This document shows, one piece after another, positions 7,739-16,637 of a stretch of 64,000 bases of DNA. The notes under the pieces were generated by a model that was given only the letters and a program-made list of their open reading frames with translations, was not told the origin of the DNA and made no database searches. The stretch's first letter is position 1; each line of letters opens with the position of its first letter. The position numbers were made by a program, and so were the translations under genes. The stretch covers positions 868,001 through 932,000 of the forward strand of contig NZ_JABTEX010000002.1 of NCBI RefSeq assembly GCF_015711645.1, read 5' to 3'. This DNA comes from Planomonospora sp. ID82291 (GTDB taxonomy: Bacteria > Actinomycetota > Actinomycetes > Streptosporangiales > Streptosporangiaceae).

Positions 7739-9966
7739 TGTTTACGCAACCCCGGGCCCCCCTCCCGGTGTTCACCCTCTGCCTGACGGCACTGCTGGGG
7801 CTCGCCGCGGCCTCCGTGCTGACCGGCGCCGGCCGGGTCGCGCCGGAACAGGTCCTCGACTACCTGATGGGCGCCCGCGGCGACCACCACCTGGAGATGG
7901 TCGTCACCACGCTCCGGCTGCCCCGCACCCTGGCCGCCCTCGTCGTGGGCGCCGCCCTCGGCGTCTCCGGCATGCTGCTGCAGGCGGTCACCCGCAACCC
8001 GCTCGCCGAGACCGGCCTGCTCGGGGTCAACTCGGGCGCGGCCCTCGGCGTGGTCGTCGGGATCGTGTACGCGGGCGCGCAGACCGGCGGGGCCTACCTG
8101 GTCTGGGCGCTCGGCGGCGCGCTGCTGGCCACCGGGGTCGTGCTGCTGATCGGCTCCCGCTTCTCCCCGCTCAAACTCGTCCTGGCGGGTGCGGCGCTGT
8201 CGGCCACGCTCACCGGCATCACCTCGGCCCTGCTGGTCGCCGACCCCGTCACCTTCGACCAGTACCGGTTCTGGGTGCTCGGCTCGCTCGCGGGCGTCCC
8301 GCTGGAGCGGGTCCTGTCGGTCTCCCCGGCGATCCTGGCCGGGCTCGGCCTGGCCGCGCTGGCGGCCCGGCCGCTGGCCGCGCTCTCCCTCGGCGACGAC
8401 ATGGCCGTGGCCCTCGGCCACCGGCCCGGCCGTACCCGGGTCGCGGTGACCGTGGCGGTGACGCTGCTCAGCGCCGCCGCGGTCGCGGTCGCCGGGCCGA
8501 TCGGCTTCCTCGGGCTGCTGGCCGGCTACCTGGCCAGGACCCTGCTCGGCGGCCGGGTCGGCCCGCAGATCGTGCTGTCGGGCCTGGCCGGCGCCCTGGT
8601 GCTGCTCGGCGCGGACGTGCTCGCCCGGGTGGTCATGCGGCCGTACGAGGCGCCGGTCTCCCTGCTGATCGCCGTCCTCGGCGGACCCGTGCTGATCGTG
8701 GTGGCGCGCTCCCGCGCGGTGGCCGCCGGGGCCGGGGACCTGATCTCGGGCGGGGCCGCGCGCCGCGGGGCCGGTCTCCTCCGGCCTCCGCTGGAGGGGG
8801 TCCGCCGGATCCTGCGGCGGCGGGCCGGAGCGGACCGCGCGGGCGGGACGCGGCCGGACGGAGCCCGCGCGGCCGGCCTCTCCGCGCCCGCCGTACGGCG
8901 CCGCGCCGCAGGGTCCGGGCCGGGGCGGGGACCGCTGCCGTCCGACACGCTGCCGGTACGGCTCGGCGCCCTGTCGGTCCTGCTCCCCGTGCGCTCCTCC
9001 TTCGCCGCCGTGGCGCTGGCCGCGCTCGCGGTGGCGGCGGGGGTGGCCGCGCTGGTGGCCGGGCAGTCCGCGATGTCCGCCGGCCAGGCGCTGGACGCGC
9101 TGCGCGGGACCGGGACGGGCGGGCAGATCCTGCTCGTCCAGGAGATCCGGCTGCCCCGGATCGTCGCCGGGCTGGTGGCGGGGGCCGCGCTCGGCCTGTC
9201 CGGCTGCCTGACCCAGGCGCTGGCCCGCAACCGGCTGGCCACCCCCGACATGCTCGGCATCAACCAGGGCGCCGTCATCGCCATCATGCTGGCCGGGCTG
9301 GTGTCGTCCGCGGAGATGCTCTTCGAGCACTGGTGGACCGGCCCGCTCGGCGCGCTCGCCGCCACCGCCGTGGTCTTCGCGATCTCCGGCGGCGTCGGCA
9401 CCCAGGGCTACCGGTTCATCGTCACGGGTCTGGCGGTCACCACCCTGGGCGGGGCGCTGACCCAGTCGGCCCTGGCCTGGAACGGGCTCAGCTCGGCCAC
9501 GGCCATCCACTCCTGGAGCGTCGGCAGCCTCGCCGGACGCGGCTACCCGGTGGCGCTCCCGGTGGCCGCCGGGCTGGCCCTGCTGCTGCCCGCCGCGCTG
9601 GCCGTCTCCCGGAGGCTGGACGTGATGCGGTTCAGCGAGGACGTCGGCGCCGGGCTCGGGGCGGACCCCCGCAGGACCCGGTCGGCCGTCCTGGCCCTGG
9701 CCGTGGCCCTGGCCGGGCTGGCGATCGGCATCGGCGGGCCCATCGCCTTCGTCGCGCTGGCCGCCCCCGTCATCGCCGCCCGCCTGTCCGGGCCCGCCCG
9801 GCTCCCGCTCGTCGGCGCGCCCCTCACCGGGGCCGCGCTCGTCGTGGCCGCCGACACGATCGGCCGCGTCGTCGCCTCCGGGGCGGAGATCCCCGCGGGC
9901 GTCGTGACGAGCATCCTGGGCGGCCCCTTCCTGCTGTGGACCCTGCTCTCCGACCGGAGGTCGTGA
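7738..9966 (+). CDS. fused double FecCD-type iron-siderophore permease
   Basis: 742 aa, twice the usual FecCD length and arranged like FhuB. The first permease domain (about 1-330) has RTLAALVVGAALGVSGMLLQ and TRNPLAETGLLGVNSGAALG. An Arg-rich linker of about 75 residues follows (about 335-410), then a second domain with LPRIVAGLVAGAALGLSG and ATPDMLGINQGAVIAI. Each half repeats the hallmark gating motif. ATG 7738 has no Shine-Dalgarno and overlaps an iron box, so translation is probably leaderless. No ATPase gene follows; the esterase starts 1 bp after the stop. Confidence 0.92.
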   Translation: MFTQPRAPLPVFTLCLTALLGLAAASVLTGAGRVAPEQVLDYLMGARGDHHLEMVVTTLRLPRTLAALVVGAALGVSGMLLQAVTRNPLAETGLLGVNSGAALGVVVGIVYAGAQTGGAYLVWALGGALLATGVVLLIGSRFSPLKLVLAGAALSATLTGITSALLVADPVTFDQYRFWVLGSLAGVPLERVLSVSPAILAGLGLAALAARPLAALSLGDDMAVALGHRPGRTRVAVTVAVTLLSAAAVAVAGPIGFLGLLAGYLARTLLGGRVGPQIVLSGLAGALVLLGADVLARVVMRPYEAPVSLLIAVLGGPVLIVVARSRAVAAGAGDLISGGAARRGAGLLRPPLEGVRRILRRRAGADRAGGTRPDGARAAGLSAPAVRRRAAGSGPGRGPLPSDTLPVRLGALSVLLPVRSSFAAVALAALAVAAGVAALVAGQSAMSAGQALDALRGTGTGGQILLVQEIRLPRIVAGLVAGAALGLSGCLTQALARNRLATPDMLGINQGAVIAIMLAGLVSSAEMLFEHWWTGPLGALAATAVVFAISGGVGTQGYRFIVTGLAVTTLGGALTQSALAWNGLSSATAIHSWSVGSLAGRGYPVALPVAAGLALLLPAALAVSRRLDVMRFSEDVGAGLGADPRRTRSAVLALAVALAGLAIGIGGPIAFVALAAPVIAARLSGPARLPLVGAPLTGAALVVAADTIGRVVASGAEIPAGVVTSILGGPFLLWTLLSDRRS

Positions 9967-9967
9967 C

Positions 9968-11215
9968 ATGCCGCCGTACTCCCCCGAATCCGGTTCCCCG
10001 GGCGTGGCCGCGCCGGACGGCCGGGCCACCCCGCTGGTCGAGCCGTCCGGGACGCCGGGCCGGTACCGGGTGACCTTCCTGTGGCGGGCCCGGTCGGCGG
10101 ACGAGCGGGCGGTCGTCCTGATCAACACGCTGACCGACCGGGACCGGCACGCGGGCGACATCGGCGGTCACGTGATGACCCGGGAACCGGGCGGCGACCG
10201 GCTCCGCCTGACCTACGAGCTCGACGGGGACCTGCGGGCGAGCTACCAGATCCTGCCGTGTACGGAGGTCCCCGGCACCGACCGGGACTCCTGGCTGCGC
10301 GTCATGATGACGGCCCTCCCCGACCCGGGCAATCCCCTCCGGATCCCCGGCGGCCACGGCCGCAACGCCTCCTCCCTGCTGGAACTGCCGGAGGCCCCCG
10401 CGCAGCCGTACCGGGACCGGCGTCCGGGCGTGCCCGCCGGGCGGGTGCACGAGAGCGCGGTCGCCGGACGGCGGGTCTGGGTCTACACGCCGCCGGGGCA
10501 CGAGGCCTCCATCGCGGAGGGCTCTGCGCCGGGTTCGCCGGGGGTCTCAGCGCATCCGGCGGCTCCGGAGGCCCCCGCGGCGGAGCGGGACGGCGGGGCG
10601 GCGGGGCGCGGGGGCGGCGGGCCGTACCCGGTGCTGGTCCTGCTCGACGGGGACGTGTGGGCCGGGCGGATCGCGCCGACGATGGACAACCTGATCGCCG
10701 AGGGCCGGATCCCGCCGACGGTCGTGCTGCTGCCCGACGCGGTGGACCGGCCGACCCGGCTGCGCGAGATGGCCTGCCACGAGCCGTTCGTCCGGCACCT
10801 GGCCGGCGAGGTGCTGCCGTGGGCGGAGCGGGCGTGGGGGGTCACCGGCGACCCCGGGCTGACCGTGGTCGCGGGCCAGAGCTTCGGCGGGCTCACCGCC
10901 TCCTACGCGGCGTTCACCGCACCCGAACGCTTCGGCAACGTGCTCTCGCAGTCCGGCTCCTACTGGTGGAGCGACGACGACCCCGAATGGCTGACCCGGC
11001 GCTACGAGCGGGCGCCCCGGCTCCCGGTCCGCTTCCACGTGGAGGCCGGACGGCTGGAGTGGATGCTGCTGGCCGAGAACCGGCGGTTCGCCGAGGTCCT
11101 GGCGGCCAAGGGGTACGAGGTGACGCTCACCGAGTACAACGGCGGCCACGACCCGGCCTGCTGGCTGGGCGGACTCGCCTCCGGGCTCTCCGGCCTGGCC
11201 GCGGGGTGGCTGTGA
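9968..11215 (+). CDS. enterochelin esterase (Fes-type) for a catechol siderophore
   Basis: 415 aa. An N-terminal Fes domain (VTFLWRARSADERAVVLI and PGGHGRNASSLLELPEAP, residues about 20-140) precedes an alpha/beta-hydrolase. The hydrolase has the nucleophile motif GQSFGG, PVLVLLDGDVW and a C-terminal NGGHDPACW histidine. The low-complexity stretch at about 180-220 is an unusual insertion. Family role: intracellular cleavage of the ester bonds of a catechol trilactone to release iron. It is coupled to the permease (1 bp gap) and to the M20 gene (GTGA overlap), so uptake and iron release share one transcript. Confidence 0.9.
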   Translation: MPPYSPESGSPGVAAPDGRATPLVEPSGTPGRYRVTFLWRARSADERAVVLINTLTDRDRHAGDIGGHVMTREPGGDRLRLTYELDGDLRASYQILPCTEVPGTDRDSWLRVMMTALPDPGNPLRIPGGHGRNASSLLELPEAPAQPYRDRRPGVPAGRVHESAVAGRRVWVYTPPGHEASIAEGSAPGSPGVSAHPAAPEAPAAERDGGAAGRGGGGPYPVLVLLDGDVWAGRIAPTMDNLIAEGRIPPTVVLLPDAVDRPTRLREMACHEPFVRHLAGEVLPWAERAWGVTGDPGLTVVAGQSFGGLTASYAAFTAPERFGNVLSQSGSYWWSDDDPEWLTRRYERAPRLPVRFHVEAGRLEWMLLAENRRFAEVLAAKGYEVTLTEYNGGHDPACWLGGLASGLSGLAAGWL

Positions 11216-12423
11216 CGGGCGCGGAGGACGGAGCGGACGTGATGGGCGCGGAGGGGACGGGAGCGGACGTGATGGGCGCGGAGGGGACGGGTGCGGACGG
11301 AGCGGGGGGCGACCCGGTGAAGGCCGCGATCCGGGAACGGGTGCTGGCGCACGCCGAGGCGCTGGTCGGACTGAGCCACCGCATCCACGCGCACCCCGAG
11401 ACCGCTTTCGCCGAGCACCGGGCGGCGGAGTGGACGGCGCGGGAGCTGCGGGCGGCCGGGTTCGAGGTGACCGCCGGGGCGGGCGGCCTGCCGACCGCCT
11501 TCTCCGCGTCGTACGGCTCCGGCCCCGTGACGGTGGCGTTCTGCGCCGAGTACGACGCGCTGCCCGGCCTCGGCCACGCCTGCGGGCACAACGTGATCGC
11601 CGCCGCGGCCGTCGGCGCGGGCCTGGCGCTCGCCCCGGCCGCCGCGGCGCTCGGCCTGACCGTGAAGGTGGTGGGCACCCCCGCCGAGGAGCGCGGCGGG
11701 GGCAAGGCGCTGCTGCTGGAGGCGGGCGTCTTCGACGGCGTGGACGCGGCCATGATGGTGCATCCGGGGCCGTTCGAGACCGTCAGGTTCCGCTCGTTCG
11801 CGCTCGGCACCCTCGACGCCGAGTACCTCGGCCGCCCGGCCCACGCCACCCTGGCCCCGCACGAGGCCCGCAACGCCGCCGACGCGATGACCCTGGCCCA
11901 GGTCGCGATCGGGCTGCTGCGCCAGCAGCTCCCGCGCGACTGGCACGTGCACGGCGTGGTGACGGCCGCGGGGGAGGCGCCCAACGTCATCCCGGCCCGC
12001 GCCACGGCGAGTTACGAGATCAGGACCGCCAGGGCCGAGGACCTCGCGGCGCTCCGCGCCCGGGTGGAGGACTGCTTCCGGGGAGCCGCCACGGCGGCCG
12101 GCTGCGAGCTGCACCTGACCCGCCCGGAACCGGACTACCTGGACTTCCGCGACGACGCGGGCCTGGCGGAGCTGTACGCGGCCAACGCCGCCGCGCTCGG
12201 GCGGCCCGCCCCGGTCGAGCGGGAGCCGTTCGCGATGACCGACATGGCCAACGTCTCGCACGCGGTCCGCGCCATCCACCCGATGCTCGACATCGGCGCC
12301 GGCGGGGCCGTGCCGCACGACGCCGCCTTCGCCGCCGCCGCCGCGGCCCCGGCCGCCGACCGCGCGCTGCTCGACGCCGCCGTGCTGCTCGCCTGGACGG
12401 CGGCCGACCTGGCGCGGCGGTGA
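11212..12423 (+). CDS. M20 family amidohydrolase/peptidase
   Basis: 403 aa. It has M20/AbgB-type motifs: HRIHAHPETAF, AEYDALPGLGHACGHN (metal ligands), VGTPAEERGGGK (catalytic Glu pair), and a dimerisation lid with GRPAHATLAPHEARNAADA. Such enzymes hydrolyse amide bonds of N-acyl amino acids. GTG 11212 overlaps the fes stop (GTGA). The first 35 codons contain a perfect 30 bp duplication (MGAEGTGADV repeat), and a GTG at 11317 could be the functional start. Context suggests a siderophore amide as substrate; this is inference. Confidence 0.86.
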   Translation: MTGAEDGADVMGAEGTGADVMGAEGTGADGAGGDPVKAAIRERVLAHAEALVGLSHRIHAHPETAFAEHRAAEWTARELRAAGFEVTAGAGGLPTAFSASYGSGPVTVAFCAEYDALPGLGHACGHNVIAAAAVGAGLALAPAAAALGLTVKVVGTPAEERGGGKALLLEAGVFDGVDAAMMVHPGPFETVRFRSFALGTLDAEYLGRPAHATLAPHEARNAADAMTLAQVAIGLLRQQLPRDWHVHGVVTAAGEAPNVIPARATASYEIRTARAEDLAALRARVEDCFRGAATAAGCELHLTRPEPDYLDFRDDAGLAELYAANAAALGRPAPVEREPFAMTDMANVSHAVRAIHPMLDIGAGGAVPHDAAFAAAAAAPAADRALLDAAVLLAWTAADLARR

Positions 12424-12605
12424 CGGCCGACGGCGCGGTCGTGACGGGCGGCCGGGTGCTCGGGCTCGGCGGTGGCGGCCGGTCGGGTGCGGTGGCGGCC
12501 GTCCGGCGCGGCGGGGGCGGGGGCGGTCCGGCCGTGACGGGCGGCCGGGTGCGGCCTCCGGTCCCGGAACGCCACCCCCGTTCGCTCTTCAGGAAACGTT
12601 CAGGC

Positions 12606-12644
12606 TATGGTAAGCCGGTCCTAAGTTAGGTAAGGCTTACGAGT
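12606..12644. promoter_or_regulatory. two iron boxes upstream of efeU
   Basis: The proximal box at 12626-12644 begins ttaggtaaggcttac and has the palindromic core GTAAG-G-CTTAC. A degenerate distal box at 12606-12624, tatggtaagccggtcctaa, matches 12 of 19 consensus positions. Centres are 12615 and 12635, again 20 bp apart. The pair ends 10 bp before the chosen efeU start. Confidence 0.75.
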
Positions 12645-12654
12645 GGAGGCCACC

Positions 12655-13497
12655 GTGCTCGCGAGTTACCTCATCGGCCTCCGTGAAGGTCTGGAGGCGG
12701 CGCTCGTCGTCTCCATCCTGGTGGCCTTCCTCGTCAAGAGCGACCGCCGCGACCGGCTGCCGCTGGTCTGGGCGGGCGTCGGGGCCGCGGCCGTGCTCTC
12801 GATGGTGTTCGGCGCGCTGCTCACCTTCACCGCCGCCCACCTCGACCTGCAGCAGCAGGAGCTGTTCGAGGCGGTCGTCTCGATAGCGGCGACCGTGTTC
12901 GTCACGTCCATGATCTTCTGGATGCGGACGGCCGCCCGGCGGATGTCCGGCGAGCTGCGGGAGAAGCTCGGCGAGGCGCTGCGGCTGGGCCCCGTGGCCG
13001 TCGTCGTGGTGGCGTTCCTCGCGGTGGCGCGCGAGGGGCTGGAGACCACGCTGCTGTGGTTCGCCGCCGTGCAGGGCGCCACCACCACCGCCAGCCCGCT
13101 GATCGGCATCTCCCTCGGCCTGCTGACCGCGGTCGCGCTCGGCTGGGGGCTGTACCGCAGCGCCCTGCGGATCAACCTCACCACGTTCTTCACCTGGACC
13201 GGCCTGCTGCTGATCCTCGTCGCCGCCGGCATCCTCAAGTACGGCGTGCACGACCTGCAGGAGGCCGGGTTCCTGCCGGGGCTGAACACCCACGCCTTCG
13301 ACATCAGCGGCGTCCTCGACCCCGGAGCCTGGTACTCGATGGTGCTGGGCGGCATGTTCAACGTCACCGCCCAGCCGAGCGTCCTGGAGACCGTCGCCTG
13401 GGTCGCCTACGCGGTCCCCGTCCTCGTCCTCTTCCTGTGGCCCGGCGGCAGGACGCCCGCGGGTCCCGCCCCCCAGCCGGCCCAGACCGCTTCCTGA
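12655..13497 (+). CDS. efeU: EfeU ferrous iron permease (FTR1 family)
   Basis: 280 aa with about seven membrane segments. Two copies of the iron-binding REGLE motif are visible: LREGLEAALVV near the N-terminus and AREGLETTLLW in the fourth segment, the defining feature of Ftr1/EfeU. GTG 12655 is chosen because GGAGG lies 5 nt upstream; an in-frame GTG at 12643 overlaps the iron-box region. First gene of efeUOB, 14 bp before efeO. Confidence 0.95.
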   Translation: MLASYLIGLREGLEAALVVSILVAFLVKSDRRDRLPLVWAGVGAAAVLSMVFGALLTFTAAHLDLQQQELFEAVVSIAATVFVTSMIFWMRTAARRMSGELREKLGEALRLGPVAVVVVAFLAVAREGLETTLLWFAAVQGATTTASPLIGISLGLLTAVALGWGLYRSALRINLTTFFTWTGLLLILVAAGILKYGVHDLQEAGFLPGLNTHAFDISGVLDPGAWYSMVLGGMFNVTAQPSVLETVAWVAYAVPVLVLFLWPGGRTPAGPAPQPAQTAS

Positions 13498-13511
13498 CCG
13501 GAGTCAACGCA

Positions 13512-14678
13512 ATGCGCACCCCCACCGCCCTGCCCGCCGCCGTACCCGCCGTGGCGGCCGCCGTCCTCGCCCTCGCCGGTCTCGCCGGCTGCTCGTCGGC
13601 CGATCCCGGCTCCGGCACGGGGGCCACGGCCGCCGCCGGGGCGAAGGACGGCCCGATCGCCGTCGCCGCCACCGACACCGAGTGCAGGGTCGCCGCCGCC
13701 GAGGTGGCCGCGGGCACCTCGACGTTCTCCGTGACCAACGGCGGCGCCAAGGTGACGGAGTTCTACGTCTTCGCCGCGGGCGACCGGGTGATGGGCGAGG
13801 TGGAGAACATCGTCCCCGGCCTGACCCGCGAGCTCGTCGTGGAGCTTCCGGCGGGCACCTACGAGACGGCCTGCAAGCCCGGGATGACCGGCAAGGGCAT
13901 CCGCAACGCCCTCAAGGTCACCGGGGAGCACAAGCCGCTGACGGACGACGCGAAGCTCGCCGAGGCCGTCGCCGGCTACAAGCGGTACGTCAAGTCCCAG
14001 TCGGACACCCTGCTGGTCAAGACCAAGGAGTTCGTGGACGCCGTCAAGGCCGAGGACATCGACAAGGCCAAGGAGCTGTTCCCCGTCTCCCGCACCTACT
14101 GGGAGCGCATCGAGCCGGTGGCGGAGATCTTCGGCGACCTCGACCCGGCGATCGACGCCCGGGAGAACGACGTGGCCGAGGGCGAGGAGTGGACCGGCTT
14201 CCACAAGATCGAGAAGGATCTGTGGGTCGCCGAGGACGTCTCGGGCGACGACGAGCTGGCCGACAAGCTGATGACCGACGTCACCACGATCGTGGAGAAG
14301 GCCAACGCGGCCGAGCTCTCCCCCGTGCAGCTCGCCAACGGCGCCAAGGAGCTGCTCGACGAGGTGGCCACCGGGAAGATCACTGGCGAGGAGGACCGCT
14401 ACTCCCACACGGACCTGTGGGACTTCGCCGCCAACCTCCAGGGCTCCAGGGCCGCGGTCCAGGCGCTCCGCCCGGTCCTGGAGGAGCGCGACCCGGCGCT
14501 GGTGAAGACCCTGGACGAGAGGTTCGCCGCCGCCGAGGCCGCGCTGGAGGCGCACCGCAGCGGCGACGGCTGGAAGCTGCACACCGAGCTGTCGAAGGAG
14601 GACCTGCGCGTGCTGTCGGACGCCATCAACAGCCTCTCCGAGCCGATCAGCAAGGTCGCGGCGGTGGTGGTCCGGTGA
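13512..14678 (+). CDS. efeO: EfeO imelysin-type iron-binding lipoprotein
   Basis: 388 aa. A lipoprotein signal ends LAGLAGC. An N-terminal cupredoxin-like domain (TDTECRVAAAEVAAGTSTF) is followed by the M75 imelysin domain with the metal motif HKIE in TGFHKIEKDLW. EfeO delivers iron to EfeU from the outer face of the membrane. The full-length two-domain form is kept. The stop overlaps the efeB start. Confidence 0.94.
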   Translation: MRTPTALPAAVPAVAAAVLALAGLAGCSSADPGSGTGATAAAGAKDGPIAVAATDTECRVAAAEVAAGTSTFSVTNGGAKVTEFYVFAAGDRVMGEVENIVPGLTRELVVELPAGTYETACKPGMTGKGIRNALKVTGEHKPLTDDAKLAEAVAGYKRYVKSQSDTLLVKTKEFVDAVKAEDIDKAKELFPVSRTYWERIEPVAEIFGDLDPAIDARENDVAEGEEWTGFHKIEKDLWVAEDVSGDDELADKLMTDVTTIVEKANAAELSPVQLANGAKELLDEVATGKITGEEDRYSHTDLWDFAANLQGSRAAVQALRPVLEERDPALVKTLDERFAAAEAALEAHRSGDGWKLHTELSKEDLRVLSDAINSLSEPISKVAAVVVR

Positions 14679-15934
14679 GCGGGCTCAGCCGCCGGTCGCT
14701 GTTCGGGCTGGGCGCCGCGGGCGTCGCCGCCGTCGGGGCCGGCGCGGTCACCGCCCGGGTGCTCGCGGACGAGCCGCCCGCCGCCCGCACGGTGTCGTCG
14801 TCCTCGGCGGCCGACGCGGTGCCGTTCTACGGCGAGCACCAGGCGGGGATCACGACCCCCGCCCAGGACCGGCTGCACTTCGTCGCCTTCGACGTGACCA
14901 CCACCGAGCGGGCCGAGCTGGTCGACCTGCTGCAGGAGTGGACGGCCGCCGCCGCGCGGATGACCCAGGGCAAGGAGGCCGGCGCGCTCGGCGCGGTCGG
15001 CGGGGCCCCGGAGGCCCCGCCGGACGACACCGGCGAGGCCCTCGGCCTGCCCGCCTCCGGCCTCACGCTGACGGTCGGCTTCGGGCCGTCGCTGTTCGAC
15101 GGGCGGTTCGGGCTGGCCGGCCGGAGGCCGCCCGCGCTCGCCGACCTGCCCGCCTTCCCCGGCGACGGGCTGCTGCCCGAGATCTCCGGGGGGGACGTCT
15201 GCGTCCAGGCGTGCGCGCACGACCCGCAGGTGGCCGTGCACGCGATCCGCAACCTCGCGCGGCTCGGGTTCGGCAGGGTGAGCGTGCGCTACTCGCAGCT
15301 GGGCTTCGGCCGTACGTCGTCCACCTCCCGGGCGCAGGCCACCCCGCGCAACCTGATGGGCTTCAAGGACGGCACGAACAACCTCAAGCTCGAGGACACC
15401 GCGATGCTCCGCGACCACCTGTGGGCGGCCCCGGGCGACGGCCCTGCCTGGATGGACGGCGGCGCCTACCTGGTCACCCGCAAGATCCGGATGCACATCG
15501 AGACCTGGGACCGCGCCCCGCTGGCCGAGCAGGAGGCGATCTTCGGCCGGGACAAGGGCGAGGGCGCCCCGCTGTCCGGGAAGGCGGAGTTCGACGAGCC
15601 GGACTTCGCCGCGACCGGTTCCGGCGGCGAGCCGGTGATCCCCCGGGACGCCCACATCCGGCTCGCGCACCCCACCGCGCACGGCGGGGCACGCCTGCTG
15701 CGCCGCGGCTACAACTACGTCGACGGCTCCGACGGCCTGGGCCGGCTCGACGCGGGCCTGTTCTTCATGGCCTACCAGCGCGACCCGCGCAAGCAGTTCG
15801 TCCCGGTGCAGAAGGCGCTGGCCGCCACCGACCCGCTCAACGAGTACATCAAGCACGTCTCCAGCGGCCTGTTCGCCTGCCCGCCCGGCGTGGTGGACGC
15901 GGGCGACCACTGGGGCAGGGCGCTCTTCGCCTGA
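14675..15934 (+). CDS. efeB: EfeB Tat-exported Dyp-type haem peroxidase
   Basis: 419 aa starting at GTG 14675, overlapping the efeO stop by 4 nt. The N-terminus SRRSLFGLGAAG is a Tat signal. The Dyp hallmark GFKDGTNN (GxxDG) and haem-site surroundings such as HIRLAHPTAHGGARLLRRG are present. EfeB is thought to oxidise Fe(II) or act on haem in this system. The gene stops 2 bp before a duplicated gene fragment begins, so its terminator region has been replaced. Confidence 0.95.
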   Translation: MSGLSRRSLFGLGAAGVAAVGAGAVTARVLADEPPAARTVSSSSAADAVPFYGEHQAGITTPAQDRLHFVAFDVTTTERAELVDLLQEWTAAAARMTQGKEAGALGAVGGAPEAPPDDTGEALGLPASGLTLTVGFGPSLFDGRFGLAGRRPPALADLPAFPGDGLLPEISGGDVCVQACAHDPQVAVHAIRNLARLGFGRVSVRYSQLGFGRTSSTSRAQATPRNLMGFKDGTNNLKLEDTAMLRDHLWAAPGDGPAWMDGGAYLVTRKIRMHIETWDRAPLAEQEAIFGRDKGEGAPLSGKAEFDEPDFAATGSGGEPVIPRDAHIRLAHPTAHGGARLLRRGYNYVDGSDGLGRLDAGLFFMAYQRDPRKQFVPVQKALAATDPLNEYIKHVSSGLFACPPGVVDAGDHWGRALFA

Positions 15935-15936
15935 GG

Positions 15937-16447
15937 GGCCGCGGCCCGGCCGGAGCTGGCGGCCTTGGCGGTCATGGTGCACGGCCGCGAGCGCAAGGTC
16001 GTCGAGGCGTTCGCCGCGGCGCTCGCGGAACTGCCCGACGATCACGCTCCGAAGTACTATGAACACGCTTACAGCATGTCCGCACCCGAGGTGCGGCGCC
16101 TTCTGGAGGAGATCATGACGTCCACCACCTGGCCGGTCTACAGCCCCTTCGCCCGTGAGCACTACGGCCGCGGCCTGGAAGAGGGCAAGCTCGAAGGCAA
16201 GGCGGAGGGCAAGGCGGAGGGCAAGGCGGAGGGCAAGGCGGAGGGCAAGGCGGAAGGCAGAGCCGAGGAGGCGGCCCGGCTGGTGCTGCTGGTGCTGGCC
16301 GCCCGCGGTCTGCAGGTGCCGGACGACGTCCGGGCCCGGATCGCCGCCTGCGCCGACCTCGCCCGGCTAGAGTCCTGGGCGACCCGCGCGGTGACCGTCC
16401 CGACCGTGCACGACCTGTTCGGCGAGACGGACGAAGCGGACCGCTGA
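15937..16447 (+). pseudogene. truncated copy of the Rpn-like PD-(D/E)XK gene
   Basis: This segment is nearly identical to the C-terminal half of the gene at 21196-22170 but lacks the whole nuclease half. Homology begins 2 bp after the efeB stop at a point that is mid-gene in the full copy. An open frame of 160 codons remains from TTG 15965 or ATG 15974, containing HGRERKVVEAFAAALAELPD, six Lys/Arg-Ala-Glu repeats and the same C-terminus VPTVHDLFGETDEADR. No ribosome site or promoter of its own is visible. Confidence 0.85.
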
Positions 16448-16484
16448 CGGGCATCCGTCACATGGCTCCGGTGAGCCGTCTCCG
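15937..16484 (+). repeat. direct repeat, left copy (548 bp)
   Basis: Matches 21636-22207 almost base for base, including 37 bp of identical non-coding DNA after the stop codon. The 24 bp length difference corresponds to two 12 bp units in the GKAE repeat. Confidence 0.93.
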
Positions 16485-16637
16485 GCCTGCGACCGGCCTG
16501 CGACCGGAACGTTCGGGTCCGCCGGTCCACCCCGCCGCGCGAGGACGAGCCTGCGGTGCCGGCGCCGAAGGGGCGGGCGCGGGGCGACGCCCGCCGGTGC
16601 CCGGGGGCTCCGGCGGGCGCCTGGACGGCGTCGGCCG

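Noticed and set aside
7720-10161. An 813-codon minus-strand frame opposite the permease
   Set aside because: Low-complexity Gly/Gln/Arg translation from GC-rich antisense sequence; the plus strand holds the FecCD hallmarks and iron box.
12643-12655. GTG 12643 as the efeU start
   Set aside because: It has no ribosome site and lies within the operator region; GTG 12655 has GGAGG at 5 nt.
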